From contig NC_079205.1 of assembly GCF_026745355.1 (NCBI RefSeq), forward strand, positions 49,133,735 through 49,197,734: DNA of 64,000 bases, written 5' to 3'. Below are positions 44,152 to 55,714 of this stretch, in pieces. The DNA comes from Beta vulgaris subsp. vulgaris. Taxonomy: Eukaryota; Streptophyta; Magnoliopsida; Caryophyllales; Amaranthaceae. The notes below the pieces were generated by a model, which was given only the letters and a program-made list of their open reading frames with translations, was not told the DNA's origin and did not search any database. Within the stretch, counting starts at the first letter, position 1, and each line of letters starts with the position of its first letter. Made by a program: the position numbers and the translations under genes.

Positions 44152-47100
44152 GTTCTTTAAGTTGGAATTGTAGGGGACTTAGAAACATCAGTTCCCAATC
44201 TGTAGGGTTTATTTCCAGCTTAGCTTCTTCTAGTAATTTAGATTTTATTTTTCTGTCTGAAACTAAGAGTCAGGTGTCTTTACTAGAGCCTATTTTTAGT
44301 AGGTTGGGTTTCAAGGGTTGTACGGGGGCTGACTCGAATGGCAGCAAAGGGGGTCTCTTTTTATGTTGGTCGAAGAATGTAGCTGTTTCAATTATCGTAG
44401 TTTCCCAAAACTATGTTTGTTGTAGTACTTCTGATGTAACGGGTAATGAATATTTTGTAGCGTTTGTTTATGGTTCGCCTTACGTTTCTGATCGGTCGGA
44501 GGTTTGGGATAATCTGTCAAGTATCATGGACAATAATAAGGGGAAATGGATGTTAATAGGAGACTTTAATCAAGTGGAAAGCAATGACCAAAAACTCGGG
44601 GGCTCTAATAACTTAAAAGGCGCAACAAATTTCATTGAATGGAAACTCATGAACCAGTTAATGGATCTACCATATCAAGGGGTTAACTATACTTGGACAA
44701 ACAACAGGGTGAATAAGGATGCAATATACGAGCGAATTGACAAAGCCTTCTGCAACGAGGAATGGAGAGAAAATTTTCCAGATGCGGAGGTCTGGAATCT
44801 CCCCATTTTACTGTCAGATCACAGCCCTTTAATTCTACATGTTCAGGAGAAAAAGAAAAGTTCAAAGAAAAGACCATACAGATTAGATGCATGGAGTTTA
44901 AATCATCCGGAAATCCTTGATATAATCAAGGAGGATTGGAAGCGGGCCCAGGAAGGGTCACCTTCCTATGTGCTGCAAAGAAAACTCCAATGTAGTCTAA
45001 GAAGTATTAGGGAGTGGAGCTTATCTTTTAAGAAAAAGAACAAGATTGACTGGGTAGACATCAACACCTCTCTCACTGAACATCAAAAAGGAATTCTGGA
45101 TCACCACCAAGCTGAAACAGATCAAAATTCTAGAAACTATATTCTTAATTCCCTGGAAGTGAAGACAGAATACTGGAAACAAAGAGCTAAATCTAGGTGG
45201 GATGAGCTTGGAGATAAAACATCAGCGTTCTTCTATAAGAGCGTCAAAGGGAGGTCCACAAGGAATGAGATCAAGGCTTTAAAGGATTTGGAAGGAAACT
45301 GGACCTCAGATCAATTGAAGATCAAATCTTCCTTCTTGGAGAGCTTTAAGGACATTTATCGATGTGGTCTAACAGAAGGCTCAAAAATTGACCAAGATGA
45401 TCCTATTTTCTCTCCCATCGCTTCTCTGTCCCAACATCACATTAATCTTCTTAACACTCCTTTCTCAGAAAAGGAGATAAAGGATGCTTGTTTCAGCGCC
45501 AGCCCTCTCAAATCTCCGGGGCCTGACGGTATTCCTCCAGTTTTCTTTCAAAAAAATTGGAGCATTGTGGGCCAAGATGTTATCAGAAGTGTCAACTCAT
45601 TTTTGAGTTCAGGTTTCATGTTGAGGGAGCAGAATAGGACTTTCATAACTCTCATTCCAAAAATAGACAGACCACAGGAACCCAAAGATTTCAGACCAAT
45701 CAGTCTTTGTAACACCTCCTACAAGATCATTGCTAAAACACTAGTGAGTAGGCTACGATTGGTTATGGGAGATATCGTAGACAAATATCAAAATGCTTTC
45801 GTTCCTGGAAGACAGATGTCGGATAACTGCTTCATCTCTCATGAAATAATTAATTGGGTCAGAAAGAGGAAGAACGGGAATAGCTTTGCTGGTATCTTGA
45901 AAGTTGACCTAAGTAAAGCTTATGATAGGATTAGATGGGACTTTGTTGAGGCGATGCTCAGAAGGATGAACTTCCCCGAAACGTGGATAAATTGGCTAAT
46001 GCAATGTATCTCTACAGTTTCGTATTCTATTTTGGTCAACGGGGAACCTTCTGATTCTTTCTTCCCTAAGGTGGGCCTAAGACAAGGTGATCCTCTTTCG
46101 TCTTTCATCTTCATTTTATGTATGGAGGTTCTTTCGAGAAACCTCTCCCATATGCAATTTTCAAGGGAATTAGAAGGACTAAAGATAGCAAAATCCGCTC
46201 CTCAAATTTCTCATCTCTTCTTCGCCGACGATGCTTTGTTTTTCTTCAAAGCTAACCCCAAAAATTGCTGGGCAATCAAATCAATTCTCACATCCTTCTG
46301 CGAAAAATCTGGGGAAATGATTAACTTCGAAAAATCACATGTTATCTTTAGTCCTAACACTCCACAAAAGTTCAGGAGGCTAATGAGGAGACCCCTAGGT
46401 GTCAAGGATAAAAACGAAATTGGTTCTTATTTGGGTTGTCCGATGGAGGTGGACGGAAGGTCTACCTCCGTCTTCAATAGCATTGTGTCAAAAGTGGCGG
46501 ATAAGATTTCGTCATGGAAATTCATTAACCTCTCTCAAACCGGGAAGTTAATTCTCATTAACACTATCCTAATATCTTTAGCCTCGAACATAATTTCCAT
46601 TTACATGCTTCCCAAAAGAATCACAAAAAAAATCACTTCTATGCTCCTGAAATTTTGGTGGTCTTCTTCAATGGACAAAAAACCGATTTATTGGAAAAAG
46701 AGGGAGTTGATTGAAAAACACAAGTCTCAAGGTGGGCTGAGCTTCAGGAACATTTCGAATGTGAATAAGGCTATGCTCTTTAATCAAGCTTGGAGAATCC
46801 ACAAAAATAAGGAGTCATTAGTGCATCAGATTTTTGTTGCAAAGTATAAGAAAGATCCTATCCAAATGGCTATGGATGGCGAGACTCCAAAAAATTGCTC
46901 CTTCGCCTTTCGTAGCCTCTTCGGAGCTAGCAAAGCTTTGAAAGATGGCATGTTCAAGAAGCTTGGGAACGGGAAATCGATTAGAATGGAATCAGATAGA
47001 TGGCATCCAGGCAAGATTATGAAACCTAAGCCTATTGAGAACCAAGACCCTCTCAATCAGCTCCTTTGGGTTTCGGATTTAATCGATCAAAGCAAGAATT

Positions 47101-48233
47101 GGAAACCTTCTATCATATGGAAATTGTATTCCCTGGAGGATGCGAAAGAGATCCTCGCAACTCATATCCCAAGGGAAGAAATCGAAGACGAGATTGGGTG
47201 GAGTCAGACCAAGAATAGAAGATATTCAGTAAAATCAGGCTACTGGTTTCTCAATGGAGATCGCCAGGTTCAGCCCTCTAACACAGTATTCTGGAACCAG
47301 TTCTGGAAAGCAGATATTTTCCCGAAGTGGAAGCACTTCCTATGGAAAATCCTAAATAACGCCTTGCCAACAGCGGACAACCTTTTAAAGAGAAGAATTC
47401 CAGGTATCAAACAAATGTGCTGCCTTTGTAATTCTCATAATGAAACTCCAGTTCATCTATTTAGGGATTGTGTTATGACCCAAAGGATCTGGAGTACTTC
47501 CCTAGGGATCGTGGCCTCAAATGGTAATCACTTAACGGTGCAAGAGTGGATCAAAAATTTTTTAAATCTTTTTAAAAAGAGAAAAAGAGAAGATTCCCTC
47601 AGAATGGAAATTGACTTCATCTCAACCTTATGGGGTATTTGGGTTCATAGGAATGAAATCATATTCAAAGGTGCTTCCCCTAGTCCTGGAAGAATTATGG
47701 AGGTTATTACGGATCATTCGCGCAGATCATATTGTATAAGGGAAAAAAGAGAGAGGATGCAGGACCTTCAGCACTTGGGTTTCGAAGGTGACGCGAGCAA
47801 GAATCTTGAATGGCTTATGGGTGAAAGGAATACTGCGAATGTGCAAACAATTGTAGTGGATGGAGCGTGGAAAAAGAATCATAAATCAAACCATTGGCAA
47901 GCGGCAATTGCTTGGAAGAATGTTACCAAGGATTCTCAAGAGGAAGCGTCTACGAGGATTTTCGCAAACTCAGCGGAACAGACAGAAGCCTATGCTATTC
48001 TGAAAGGGGTAACGGATATGGAATGGAGATGCTCAGGACTTATAATTAAATCAGACAATTCTGAAATCATCAAAGCACTGAAGAGCGATACAGTAATAAA
48101 CAAGAATCTGGAAAACATAGTAAGAGACATCAAAAGGCTAGCCCGTAGTTTCAATTTTGTCTCTTGTATTAAAGTAAGTAGGGAAGAGGTTAGATTAGCT
48201 CATAACCTTGCTGTCAAAGCAAGGCAGAGCTAA
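44148..48233 (+). CDS. LINE ORF2: endonuclease, reverse transcriptase, zf-RVT, RNase H
   Basis: 1361 residues. The APE-type endonuclease covers about 1-230 (S-W-N-C-R-G-L; L-S-E-T-K; G-D-F-N at 138-141; S-D-H at 223-225). Reverse transcriptase covers about 430-760, with P-G-P-D-G, F-R-P-I-S-L-C-N, G-L-R-Q-G-D-P-L-S and the catalytic F-A-D-D at 692-695. A zf-RVT segment with C-C-L-C and H-L-F-R-D-C follows near 1070-1110. RNase H covers about 1230-1355 (V-D-G-A-W with D1238, an A-E-Q-T-E-A glutamate, K-S-D-N, and A-H-N-L-A). These nick the target, copy the LINE RNA onto it and degrade the hybrid. All catalytic motifs look intact. The start codon lies in an ATGA overlap with the ORF1 stop, suggesting coupled re-initiation. 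Confidence 0.95.
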   Translation: MSSLSWNCRGLRNISSQSVGFISSLASSSNLDFIFLSETKSQVSLLEPIFSRLGFKGCTGADSNGSKGGLFLCWSKNVAVSIIVVSQNYVCCSTSDVTGNEYFVAFVYGSPYVSDRSEVWDNLSSIMDNNKGKWMLIGDFNQVESNDQKLGGSNNLKGATNFIEWKLMNQLMDLPYQGVNYTWTNNRVNKDAIYERIDKAFCNEEWRENFPDAEVWNLPILLSDHSPLILHVQEKKKSSKKRPYRLDAWSLNHPEILDIIKEDWKRAQEGSPSYVLQRKLQCSLRSIREWSLSFKKKNKIDWVDINTSLTEHQKGILDHHQAETDQNSRNYILNSLEVKTEYWKQRAKSRWDELGDKTSAFFYKSVKGRSTRNEIKALKDLEGNWTSDQLKIKSSFLESFKDIYRCGLTEGSKIDQDDPIFSPIASLSQHHINLLNTPFSEKEIKDACFSASPLKSPGPDGIPPVFFQKNWSIVGQDVIRSVNSFLSSGFMLREQNRTFITLIPKIDRPQEPKDFRPISLCNTSYKIIAKTLVSRLRLVMGDIVDKYQNAFVPGRQMSDNCFISHEIINWVRKRKNGNSFAGILKVDLSKAYDRIRWDFVEAMLRRMNFPETWINWLMQCISTVSYSILVNGEPSDSFFPKVGLRQGDPLSSFIFILCMEVLSRNLSHMQFSRELEGLKIAKSAPQISHLFFADDALFFFKANPKNCWAIKSILTSFCEKSGEMINFEKSHVIFSPNTPQKFRRLMRRPLGVKDKNEIGSYLGCPMEVDGRSTSVFNSIVSKVADKISSWKFINLSQTGKLILINTILISLASNIISIYMLPKRITKKITSMLLKFWWSSSMDKKPIYWKKRELIEKHKSQGGLSFRNISNVNKAMLFNQAWRIHKNKESLVHQIFVAKYKKDPIQMAMDGETPKNCSFAFRSLFGASKALKDGMFKKLGNGKSIRMESDRWHPGKIMKPKPIENQDPLNQLLWVSDLIDQSKNWKPSIIWKLYSLEDAKEILATHIPREEIEDEIGWSQTKNRRYSVKSGYWFLNGDRQVQPSNTVFWNQFWKADIFPKWKHFLWKILNNALPTADNLLKRRIPGIKQMCCLCNSHNETPVHLFRDCVMTQRIWSTSLGIVASNGNHLTVQEWIKNFLNLFKKRKREDSLRMEIDFISTLWGIWVHRNEIIFKGASPSPGRIMEVITDHSRRSYCIREKRERMQDLQHLGFEGDASKNLEWLMGERNTANVQTIVVDGAWKKNHKSNHWQAAIAWKNVTKDSQEEASTRIFANSAEQTEAYAILKGVTDMEWRCSGLIIKSDNSEIIKALKSDTVINKNLENIVRDIKRLARSFNFVSCIKVSREEVRLAHNLAVKARQS

Positions 48234-48306
48234 CTCCTCTTTTTTTATTTGTTTGGTTTAACCCCTTGTCAAAAAAAAAAAAAAAAAAAAAAAACTAGTA
48301 TGTTGT

Positions 48307-49574
48307 AGTGTTGATTATTATAATGTAATTATTTTATCGTTTAATCACTAATAAAAGGTGTAGGGACTCTCCAATTCTCCTAAGTCCTAGTTAGGGTTTT
48401 AGTTTTTGGCCGTTTTGATCGAATCAGGGTTATTTTTTTCTTGCAATGCGCGCATTGATCTTGTTCAATCCAACATGTGAGAGGTCTTTTTACTCTTTCA
48501 ATGGGATTTTTTTTCTCGTCGTTGGTATGATTTTTTTTTTTGTTTTACTTTTAGGGTGTTAATAATTTGAAAGGTAATTTCTATTTAAGAGAGTTTAGTT
48601 TTTTCCCACCAATTTTTTTTGTCATAACTCTTATAACACATAATCTAATGGTGAAAGCCTCCATTAGGAAAGATGCGAAGACATCGAAGTCAATGCTCAC
48701 ATTAAGCTTAAAGCAAAGGAGCTGAAGTTGTGCTTGAATATGTTTAAAACTAATTGTTTTTATTGCGCAAATTGTGTTAACTTTCTGATTTGGCGTTTTC
48801 CAGATCTTGATTATCACATTAGATCTTATATGGCTTACTATCAAAGATATTCTTATTCTTGCAAGATTTTGCTATGTGGTAATGATGTTTTATCATTTTT
48901 TACGTTGTACCACCATTGTGTTTTTCTCTTCCAAGTCGTGCCATTAATTTTTGGTTTGTTAAATTTTGTACCTCTTCGTCAAGTCAACAATACTTTTTTC
49001 TATAATTAACTTCAATTGATTAAACCGACAATTAAAGGAAGAAAAATATAGGCTTTAAAGGTTTGACGCAATGACGCTGCAGAGTAAATTTGTTTGTTGG
49101 AAAATTTCGCTCCTAATGCAAGTCTAAAGAAGTGAAGATAAAAATATTAGCAGAAAAGTTAACGTTGACTTAATGCAGGGTGCAACATAGAACCCATAAA
49201 AAGTATAAGGGTACAACTTGAAAGAAAAAAACATTGGGGTACAATACAAAAGACACTTAACACAGGGACACCCCACAGAAAAACTAAACAAAATGGTGTA
49301 TGGTATACTTACGAAGTGAGAAAATGATGTAATAATATTTAATGAGCCTAGACTTGAAATAGAACTGTTGCAAATAATATGAGACAACTAAATATAAAAA
49401 GTATGACGATTAATGTGAATGACTAGACAAAGAAAGTATTGCGATTAATATAGGATGAACCGATTTCAACAAAATTTTAAGATTGATATGAAATGACCAA
49501 AGATTAAAAGTACAATAATTAAAATAGAATGAATATAATATATATTTAGAATGGCCAATTTATGAAAAAAAATT
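48307..49574. other. Intergenic AT-rich stretch
   Basis: No gene is recognised. About 49385-49550 has loose repeats of AAGTA(T/C)..CGATTAAT(A/G)T. Open frames on either strand have no family resemblance. Confidence 0.5.
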
Positions 49575-49780
49575 TGATTATATTAAGATAGATTAGGACA
49601 CTATTTTCCTAAGATAGATTTTGCTTAGTTTCCTTATTTGTGTTGGATTCCTAAAACTATCGTACTATATATTATGACGGGTTAATTAAAAAAGGGAAAG
49701 CTTTAGCCCTAATTTATATTTTACATGGTATCGGAGCAATAAGGCACCAAAAATATTTTATTTCTCTACTCGACATCACC

Positions 49781-50880
49781 ATGGCTGGTGATGTAGCACG
49801 GCTACCGCCACAGCCAACTCCCATAAACATAAATTCTCCTTTTTACCTTGGCTCGGCTGATCTTTTGGGAGACTTCATCAATCCCACTCATCTCAAACTT
49901 GATAATTATGATGACTGGACTACAAATATTAAGATGGCCCTCGAGGAAGAAGAAAATTCAAATTTCTTGATGGTGCAATTACTGCGGCCCTTCCTCCCTA
50001 CACACATCATGATCGGGTCACATTTAATGCAATGCTCGTTTCTTGGATCACTAATACTATTACTCCTAAGGACTCTAAGGTAATCCACACATTCTAAAAT
50101 TCGTGATGCTCATCGTTCATAGGATCACTTGCGTACTAGGTTTGCTCTAGTCAACGAGCATCGTATTCATCAAATCAAATCAAAATCGCCAAGTGTAAGC
50201 AATTAAAATCTTTGCATGTTTCGACATATTTTGGCAAATTGAATAGTTTATGGGAGGAACTATACAAGCATGAACCTTTAATATCCTCTACTTGTTGCTC
50301 TTCTTGTGATGCAAGATTTCATTATGAATCTCATCGTGATACTCAAACATTACGTGATTTTTTAATGGGATTACACTTAGATTGTGCACCTTTGCGTTCG
50401 TCAATTTTGTCTACCGACCCTTTACCTTCACTCGATTGCGCTTATCACCTTGTTGTTCAAGATGAGCGGGTCTGTTTGGCTGACCTCGTTGTCGAGGATC
50501 AACCGACGGTTGTCTTGGGGTTTGTCGCCCAGTCGGCTGGTGTGGGTCGTGGCCATGGCTGCACACCACCACCGACCTGCACTCACTGTCATAAACAAGG
50601 GCATGAAGCATCAAGTTGTTGGTCTTTCATTCCATGGTTTCATTGTAAAATCATGGCCATGCTTCTGAAAATTGCTATGAGGTTGTTGGGTATCCGGATG
50701 CCTCGAATGGTGACGCACTGAAGCATGGTTCGGGTCGTGGTTCCACAGGCTGTGACCGGGAAGGTCGAGGCTTGACACGAGCCAATCATGCTCATACATC
50801 CGCTTCTGCACCTTCATCTTAGCTTCCTTCACTACATTTGCTCAGCTCCTTTCGGCTGAACAATGGAAAGCCTTAGCTGG
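49781..50880 (+). pseudogene. copia gag remnant
   Basis: The first frame (49781-50083) has the copia gag start with N-S-P-F-Y-L-G-S-A-D and L-D-N-Y-D-D-W. A frame change leads to 50212-50721 with Y-F-G-K-L-N-S-L-W-E-E-L, L-M-G-L-H and a zinc knuckle C-T-H-C-H-K-Q-G-H-E-A-S-S-C (about 50578). Further frame changes and stops follow. It is non-functional. Confidence 0.8.
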
Positions 50881-50938
50881 CCTTATTAGTAACTGCATAA
50901 ATTCTTGATGTTCGCTTGAATGGTATGTTTTCTCCTAC

Positions 50939-51907
50939 TAGAGCTAATCAAACTCTGGGCCAGGCTGGGGCCGAGCCCAACGCTTAAAAGTCCTCTCGTC
51001 AGTCGTCACAGCATATCGGGTCGGGCCGAGCCACTCACCAGGCTGTTTTGGTATGCCCAATGCCCGTCCCATGCGGGCCTAACGGGCCATTTCAGGACTG
51101 TTTTATTTCGTTCCATATTCTATTAGTGCCTTGACTATTTTACTCAAATACAGTAAAAGAAAGAGCAATACTAGCAAATTCACATATTAACAACCTCTGC
51201 CAGTAGCAATTTAATGAAGAGTTAAAAAAATATGAGCAGTAATTTTCAGATGTTATAGATGAGCAGTAGATTTTAACGAGTTATTCTTGAAATCTGCAGA
51301 TTAACAAATTGAAGAAGCAACAATTTAGCAGGAAATTATAGATGTAGATGTTATAAAAAAATAAAAATGTAACATTTTACATTATATACTTATATTAAAA
51401 AAATCTCATAAAATAATGTGCTGAAAAACTTGAAGAAAATTTCAATGGAGAATGAAGAAACCAAGAGAGGAAGACAATAGGATGAAGAGGTGAAGAATTG
51501 AGTAAAATGGCTGCTTGACTCTTGAGTTGATGCTAGGGTTTCCCACTTTTACTTTTGAATTCCTATTTCTCCCTCCTCACAATTGCACGGTTAGTTCTTG
51601 TTAGTCATTTACTCATTTCCAATTGAGTTTTCTTTTTAACACTTTGACAAGCCAAAAGTCCAAACCTGATTTCCTTTTGTTCATTTATCACACGCTATCA
51701 CACGCAAGCGCAAAACTACTCCATTTTATTTCATTCCAGGGCCGGACCGGGCCAAAAATTGGGCATGCACGTCTGCCCATGGTCCGACATGAATTAAGAT
51801 CGGGCCACCATTCCCATGCCCATATCCCATCTCCGAGCCACATTTTAGTGCTCAAGCCAGCTGCTTTTTAGGGACGGGCCAGGACGGGCTCTGTTTGATC
51901 AGCTCTA
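50939..51907. mobile_element. Nested hAT-like element
   Basis: The ends TAGAGCTAATCAAACTCTGG and (in reverse) TAGAGCTGATCAAACAGAGC are imperfect inverted repeats. GGGCCGGGCC-like motifs in opposite orientation lie at both ends (50955-51090 and 51740-51890). The flanks CTCCTACT and CTCTTGCT agree at 6 of 8 positions, in line with an old 8-bp hAT duplication. Removing it would rejoin the gag-protease linker of the copia remnant. It has no transposase. Confidence 0.6.
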
Positions 51908-52480
51908 CTCTTGCTGATTGGATTATTGGTACAGGGGCTACTAATCATGTCACAGGTGAGAAGCCATGGTTGTTTGATGTTATGGAGGCTATTGATTGTC
52001 TCATTGGCCTCCCTAATGGTCCCTTAGTCGTTGCTACTCACAAGGGTCCAATTAGAATATTTGAACATTTCACCCTTACTAATGTTCTTTTTGCGCCTAA
52101 AGTCAGTTGTAACTTATAGTCAGTTTCACAATTATCTACTTATCTGCAATGTATTGTGCAATTTAACCCATCTATGTGTGCTATATAGGATTCAATGAGG
52201 GAGCTGATTGGAATGAAGCTTAGACCGGATGAACTTTACTACTTCTACAAGAATGCTCCTGTGATGTCGGTTTCTCTTCACAAAGTTGCTTCAAACTCCA
52301 AACTTTGACATAAGCGTATAGATCACCCTTCGAAACATGCGGTGAAGTTATTAGATCAATATAGAACAACCTATACAAGAACGGACCCTAAAGATCAAGG
52401 GGCTACTAACTACTTGTGTGTTGTAAGTGCAAACTCTTGTTCTTGTCTAGTTCAAAAAGGGAAGTGATGTACGTGGCTGA
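51908..52480 (+). pseudogene. copia protease and pre-integrase remnant
   Basis: L-A-D-W-I-I-G-T-G-A-T-N-H-V-T-G is a copia protease site whose catalytic Asp (normally D-T-G or D-S-G) is Gly. It is followed by I-G-L-P-N-G and a stop at about 52119. Then H-K-R-I-D-H-P-S (from about 52310) is the GAG-pre-integrase H-x-R-x-x-H-P-S. It is dead by several changes. Confidence 0.72.
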
Positions 52481-52524
52481 CGCTACAACATGTACTACTA
52501 GTGGAAAACTGAAAATTACAATCA

Positions 52525-52617
52525 CCTGGCAACTGCAACTCCACCCGAAGGTGAGGAGACAGAATCAGGCCATGCAACAGCAATGTCTTTATCTTCAATA
52601 CCACATCCCAATCCGCA
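52525..52617 (+). other. Possible leader exon of the phytyl ester synthase-like gene
   Basis: An ATG at about 52584 opens M-S-L-S-S-I-P-H-P-N-P-Q up to a good donor CCGCAG|GTACTC (52617/52618). Joining to the acceptor TTGCTGTAG (53066) would put a stop two codons on, so this is either a 5' UTR exon with a short upstream ORF or a start used with an acceptor I did not find. Confidence 0.4.
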
Positions 52618-53099
52618 GGTACTCTTTTCTCCTTCTTTGTCGTCTAATTATTATTTATCAATGAAATTGACCCAAAACAGAATTCTGCTCAATATTCATC
52701 ATTACGTCGCCTAATTTATTTGCCTTTTTCATTATTTAATATTATTTCAGCAATTTATTTGATACCCATCAATTTTTATCTAAACCATCGGTCCCCGAAT
52801 TTGTGAAAAAATTTCATCTTTCTGTTCAATAAAGCTTCATTTTTCTTTTTCATTAACATTGTTATATTTAGTTATTTATAGTTCTGTGGAGCTCACACAC
52901 AATCTGCTGAATTATATAACAATTTCTGCGTGTGGGTTTTCTTGAAGCATAAGACAATGGCTACATTTCTAGTGTGAATTGCTATATAATATTGTTGGAG
53001 AAGTTTAGAGAAGTTTGCTGCTATTACCTATTAATGTCTTTAAATTAGGCATTTTCTTTTGCTGTAGTTGTAGTTTGTTGTTGGTTATTGGCTGATTGT

Positions 53100-55667
53100 A
53101 TGCCCATGACATCAGTATTGTCTTTCCGTGTATGTCCTAGTTTTCCCAGTAATTTAGGTTATAAACATGGGCTGGGAGGTAGGGTTATGTGTAATTTAGA
53201 TGGTGATAATTCAACAGCCTTATATCCAGGTAGTGTTAGTGTGAGTGGTGCTCCTGTTGTTAAGGAAAGTGAGAAATTTGGGTCCTCAGTTGCTGGAGGA
53301 AACGGGCATGTAGGCGGCTTTGGCGGAGAGAAAGATAGGGACAAAAGAAAAGATTCCGCGCAATTAGAAGTGCTATGGGATGATGGGTTTGCGTCTGCAA
53401 GCATGAAGGATTATCTTGATATTGCTAAAGACATGACTAAGCCTGATGGTGGACCACCTAGGTGGTTTTCCCCTGTAGAATGTGGGCGCCCTTTGAAGGG
53501 TTCTCCTTTGCTTCTGTTTTTGCCTGGTAATTTACGCCTGACCCTGCATGCTTAGTTTGATTTTTGTTGAAAGCTTAGATTATACATTCAGTAGCATGAT
53601 GTGCAATATGCTCTCGCTTTAATGATTTTGAGTATATTTCCATGTTCTTTTTATCATATTGCTATGTTCTTTTATTGTGTGCTCTTTCATTATGAATTAT
53701 ATCTCTTTTATGAATGAAGATGAGATAATTTTTTTGTTGTTACGATATATTCTTTCATTGAACTAAATGTTATGATGCACATCAAGCTCGCTTGTGTAGG
53801 ATAAGTTTGTAAGTATCTGTTGTATGGATGACTGGTTTCAAGTTTGGCTGATTCTTATTATTTCTTGCATACAGGTATGGATGGAGTTGGGTTGGGCCTC
53901 ATTATGCACCATAGGGCCCTGGGGAAGTAAGTCACTAAGTGTGGTTGGTCTCTTGCAATTATATATAAATGCTTTGAGTTTCCAGTGCAAGATAAAGATT
54001 CGAAGCAAACCTCAGTCAATCTTGAATGATAAATGCATCTCTATTTGATTTAAAATTTGTTAATAGGAGCACCCCATGTACTTGCCTTGAAATCATAAAT
54101 TTGGAAATACTTTTGTACTTTTTACATCCTTAAATTAATTCTGGAAAAAAAGGTGTGATTTTCCTTAAATTATACCTTCTGTTGTGTGGCTGTGTACTTT
54201 TCTAAAAGGTGTGATTTTCCTTAAATTATACCTTCTGTTGTGTGGCTGTGTACTTTTCTAATTTACTTTGCATTTTTTATTTTTCTGCTTCTTGTTCTAG
54301 CTTCAGAAATACAGACTAAAGTTTTAGCGATATTTTAATCTGCTATTGAGGTTGCTACGCTAGGTTTTTATAAAATTATGCTTTTCTGTAGGGTGCTTCA
54401 GTTCGGCTATATATTATTCCATAACTAATTCTCTCTCTGGCTGCAGGGTATTTGAGGTTCAGTGTTTGCATATTCCTGTTTATGATAGGACACCATTTGA
54501 AGGTATGTCTACATTCTTAGTTAAATGGTCTCCTACTCCTTATTAAATAACAAACTGTTTATATGCTGAGTGTCTACTGTTATGCGCCTTCTTTTACTAA
54601 TTATTTCTTCAGATGTGTTTGTTATGGAGTAATTAAAGTATAATAGAAAAATTGAAAGTAAGACAAAGCGTTGCGATGGAGAGAGAAAAAGAGTTGCTGG
54701 AATGGAGAGTGATAGTTGACAATATTATTCAACATGTGGTTTTCCGTGCAAAATAGGGGTGTGAAGGCTAAGTGGAGTCTGGAGAGTGAAAAAAAACTAA
54801 GGGAGTATCATTTTTACTGTTTTGCTGCACATTGCTTCTGGCCACCTTGTCGCAGTTGTAGCAGTTGTATCTTCTTAGATCTTGGTGTATTATTTTTTTT
54901 TTCCAGTATAAGCATTAGGATTTTTTGTCCCAAACTACCTTTAACTTTCAAGTGTTTGCGAGAAACTACCTTATAAAAAAATTGTTGTCCTAAACTACCT
55001 TACTTTTACAATTTTGTTGTTTACAACTATCTTATGCCGGTTTTCGGCGTTAACTTTTGTTTTTTCAGTTCAAAATTGTGGGAAAAACAAAATTACCCTT
55101 GTGGAAATTGCTTGAGATTCAAGGAGACTCAGAGGGTGATTGAGGAGGGTGATTGTTTCAATTTTAGTTTAAAGTAGAAGAGGAATTTAATAGTGGACTG
55201 GTGGTACAAAGTGTCACAGAGATATGAGAGAGAGAGCGCATGCACACAAGAAAATGGGAAATTATGGTGGGGAAAATTAAAAAAGGGTTTGAAGAGATTA
55301 AGTGATATAACGTGATATTAAAAAACCGGAAAAAATAAGAGTCAACACGGGAAACCGGCATAAGGTAGCTGTCAACACAAAATGGTAAAAGTAACGCAGT
55401 TTGTGGCAACAATTTTTTTATAAGGTAGTTTCTTGCAAAAACTTGAAAGTTAAAGGTAGTTTCGGATAAAAAATCCTAAGCACTAATTAGGCAACTTTAC
55501 TTTCTTTGTATAGCCTAGTAGTTTGGAATCATCATTCCCTAGTGTTGGAATGCTCTGAATCTGGAGTTCGAATGACCCAACACATTATATTGGGATATCT
55601 GTTCTCACTTCCTGCTTTCTGTTTTGGGCTTGTTTTATTGGCCTACTCCGGTTGTGTATTTAGGGAG

Positions 55668-55714
<47 letters not shown>

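Larger units (their letters stand above)
41011..48292 (+). mobile_element. Full-length LINE (L1-type), 7.28 kb, both ORFs intact
   Basis: The element has a 111-bp leader, ORF1 (41122-44151), ORF2 (44148-48233) and a short 3' UTR ending in an uninterrupted A-run of about 22 (48271-48292). The 14-bp sequence AACTAGTATGTTGT occurs at 40997-41010 and again at 48293-48306, right after the poly(A). This is the target duplication left by target-primed reverse transcription. No frameshift or stop was seen in 7 kb, so this may be a recent and possibly competent copy. Confidence 0.94.
49575..52480 (+). mobile_element. Truncated copia retrotransposon remnant (second family)
   Basis: A probable 5' LTR (about 49575-49725, TG...TTACA) is followed directly by TGGTATCGGAGC (49726-49737), a tRNA-Met-type primer binding site. 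Decayed gag, protease and the start of the pre-integrase region follow. The element stops near 52480. There is no RT and no 3' LTR. A hAT-like element is nested inside it. Confidence 0.75.
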
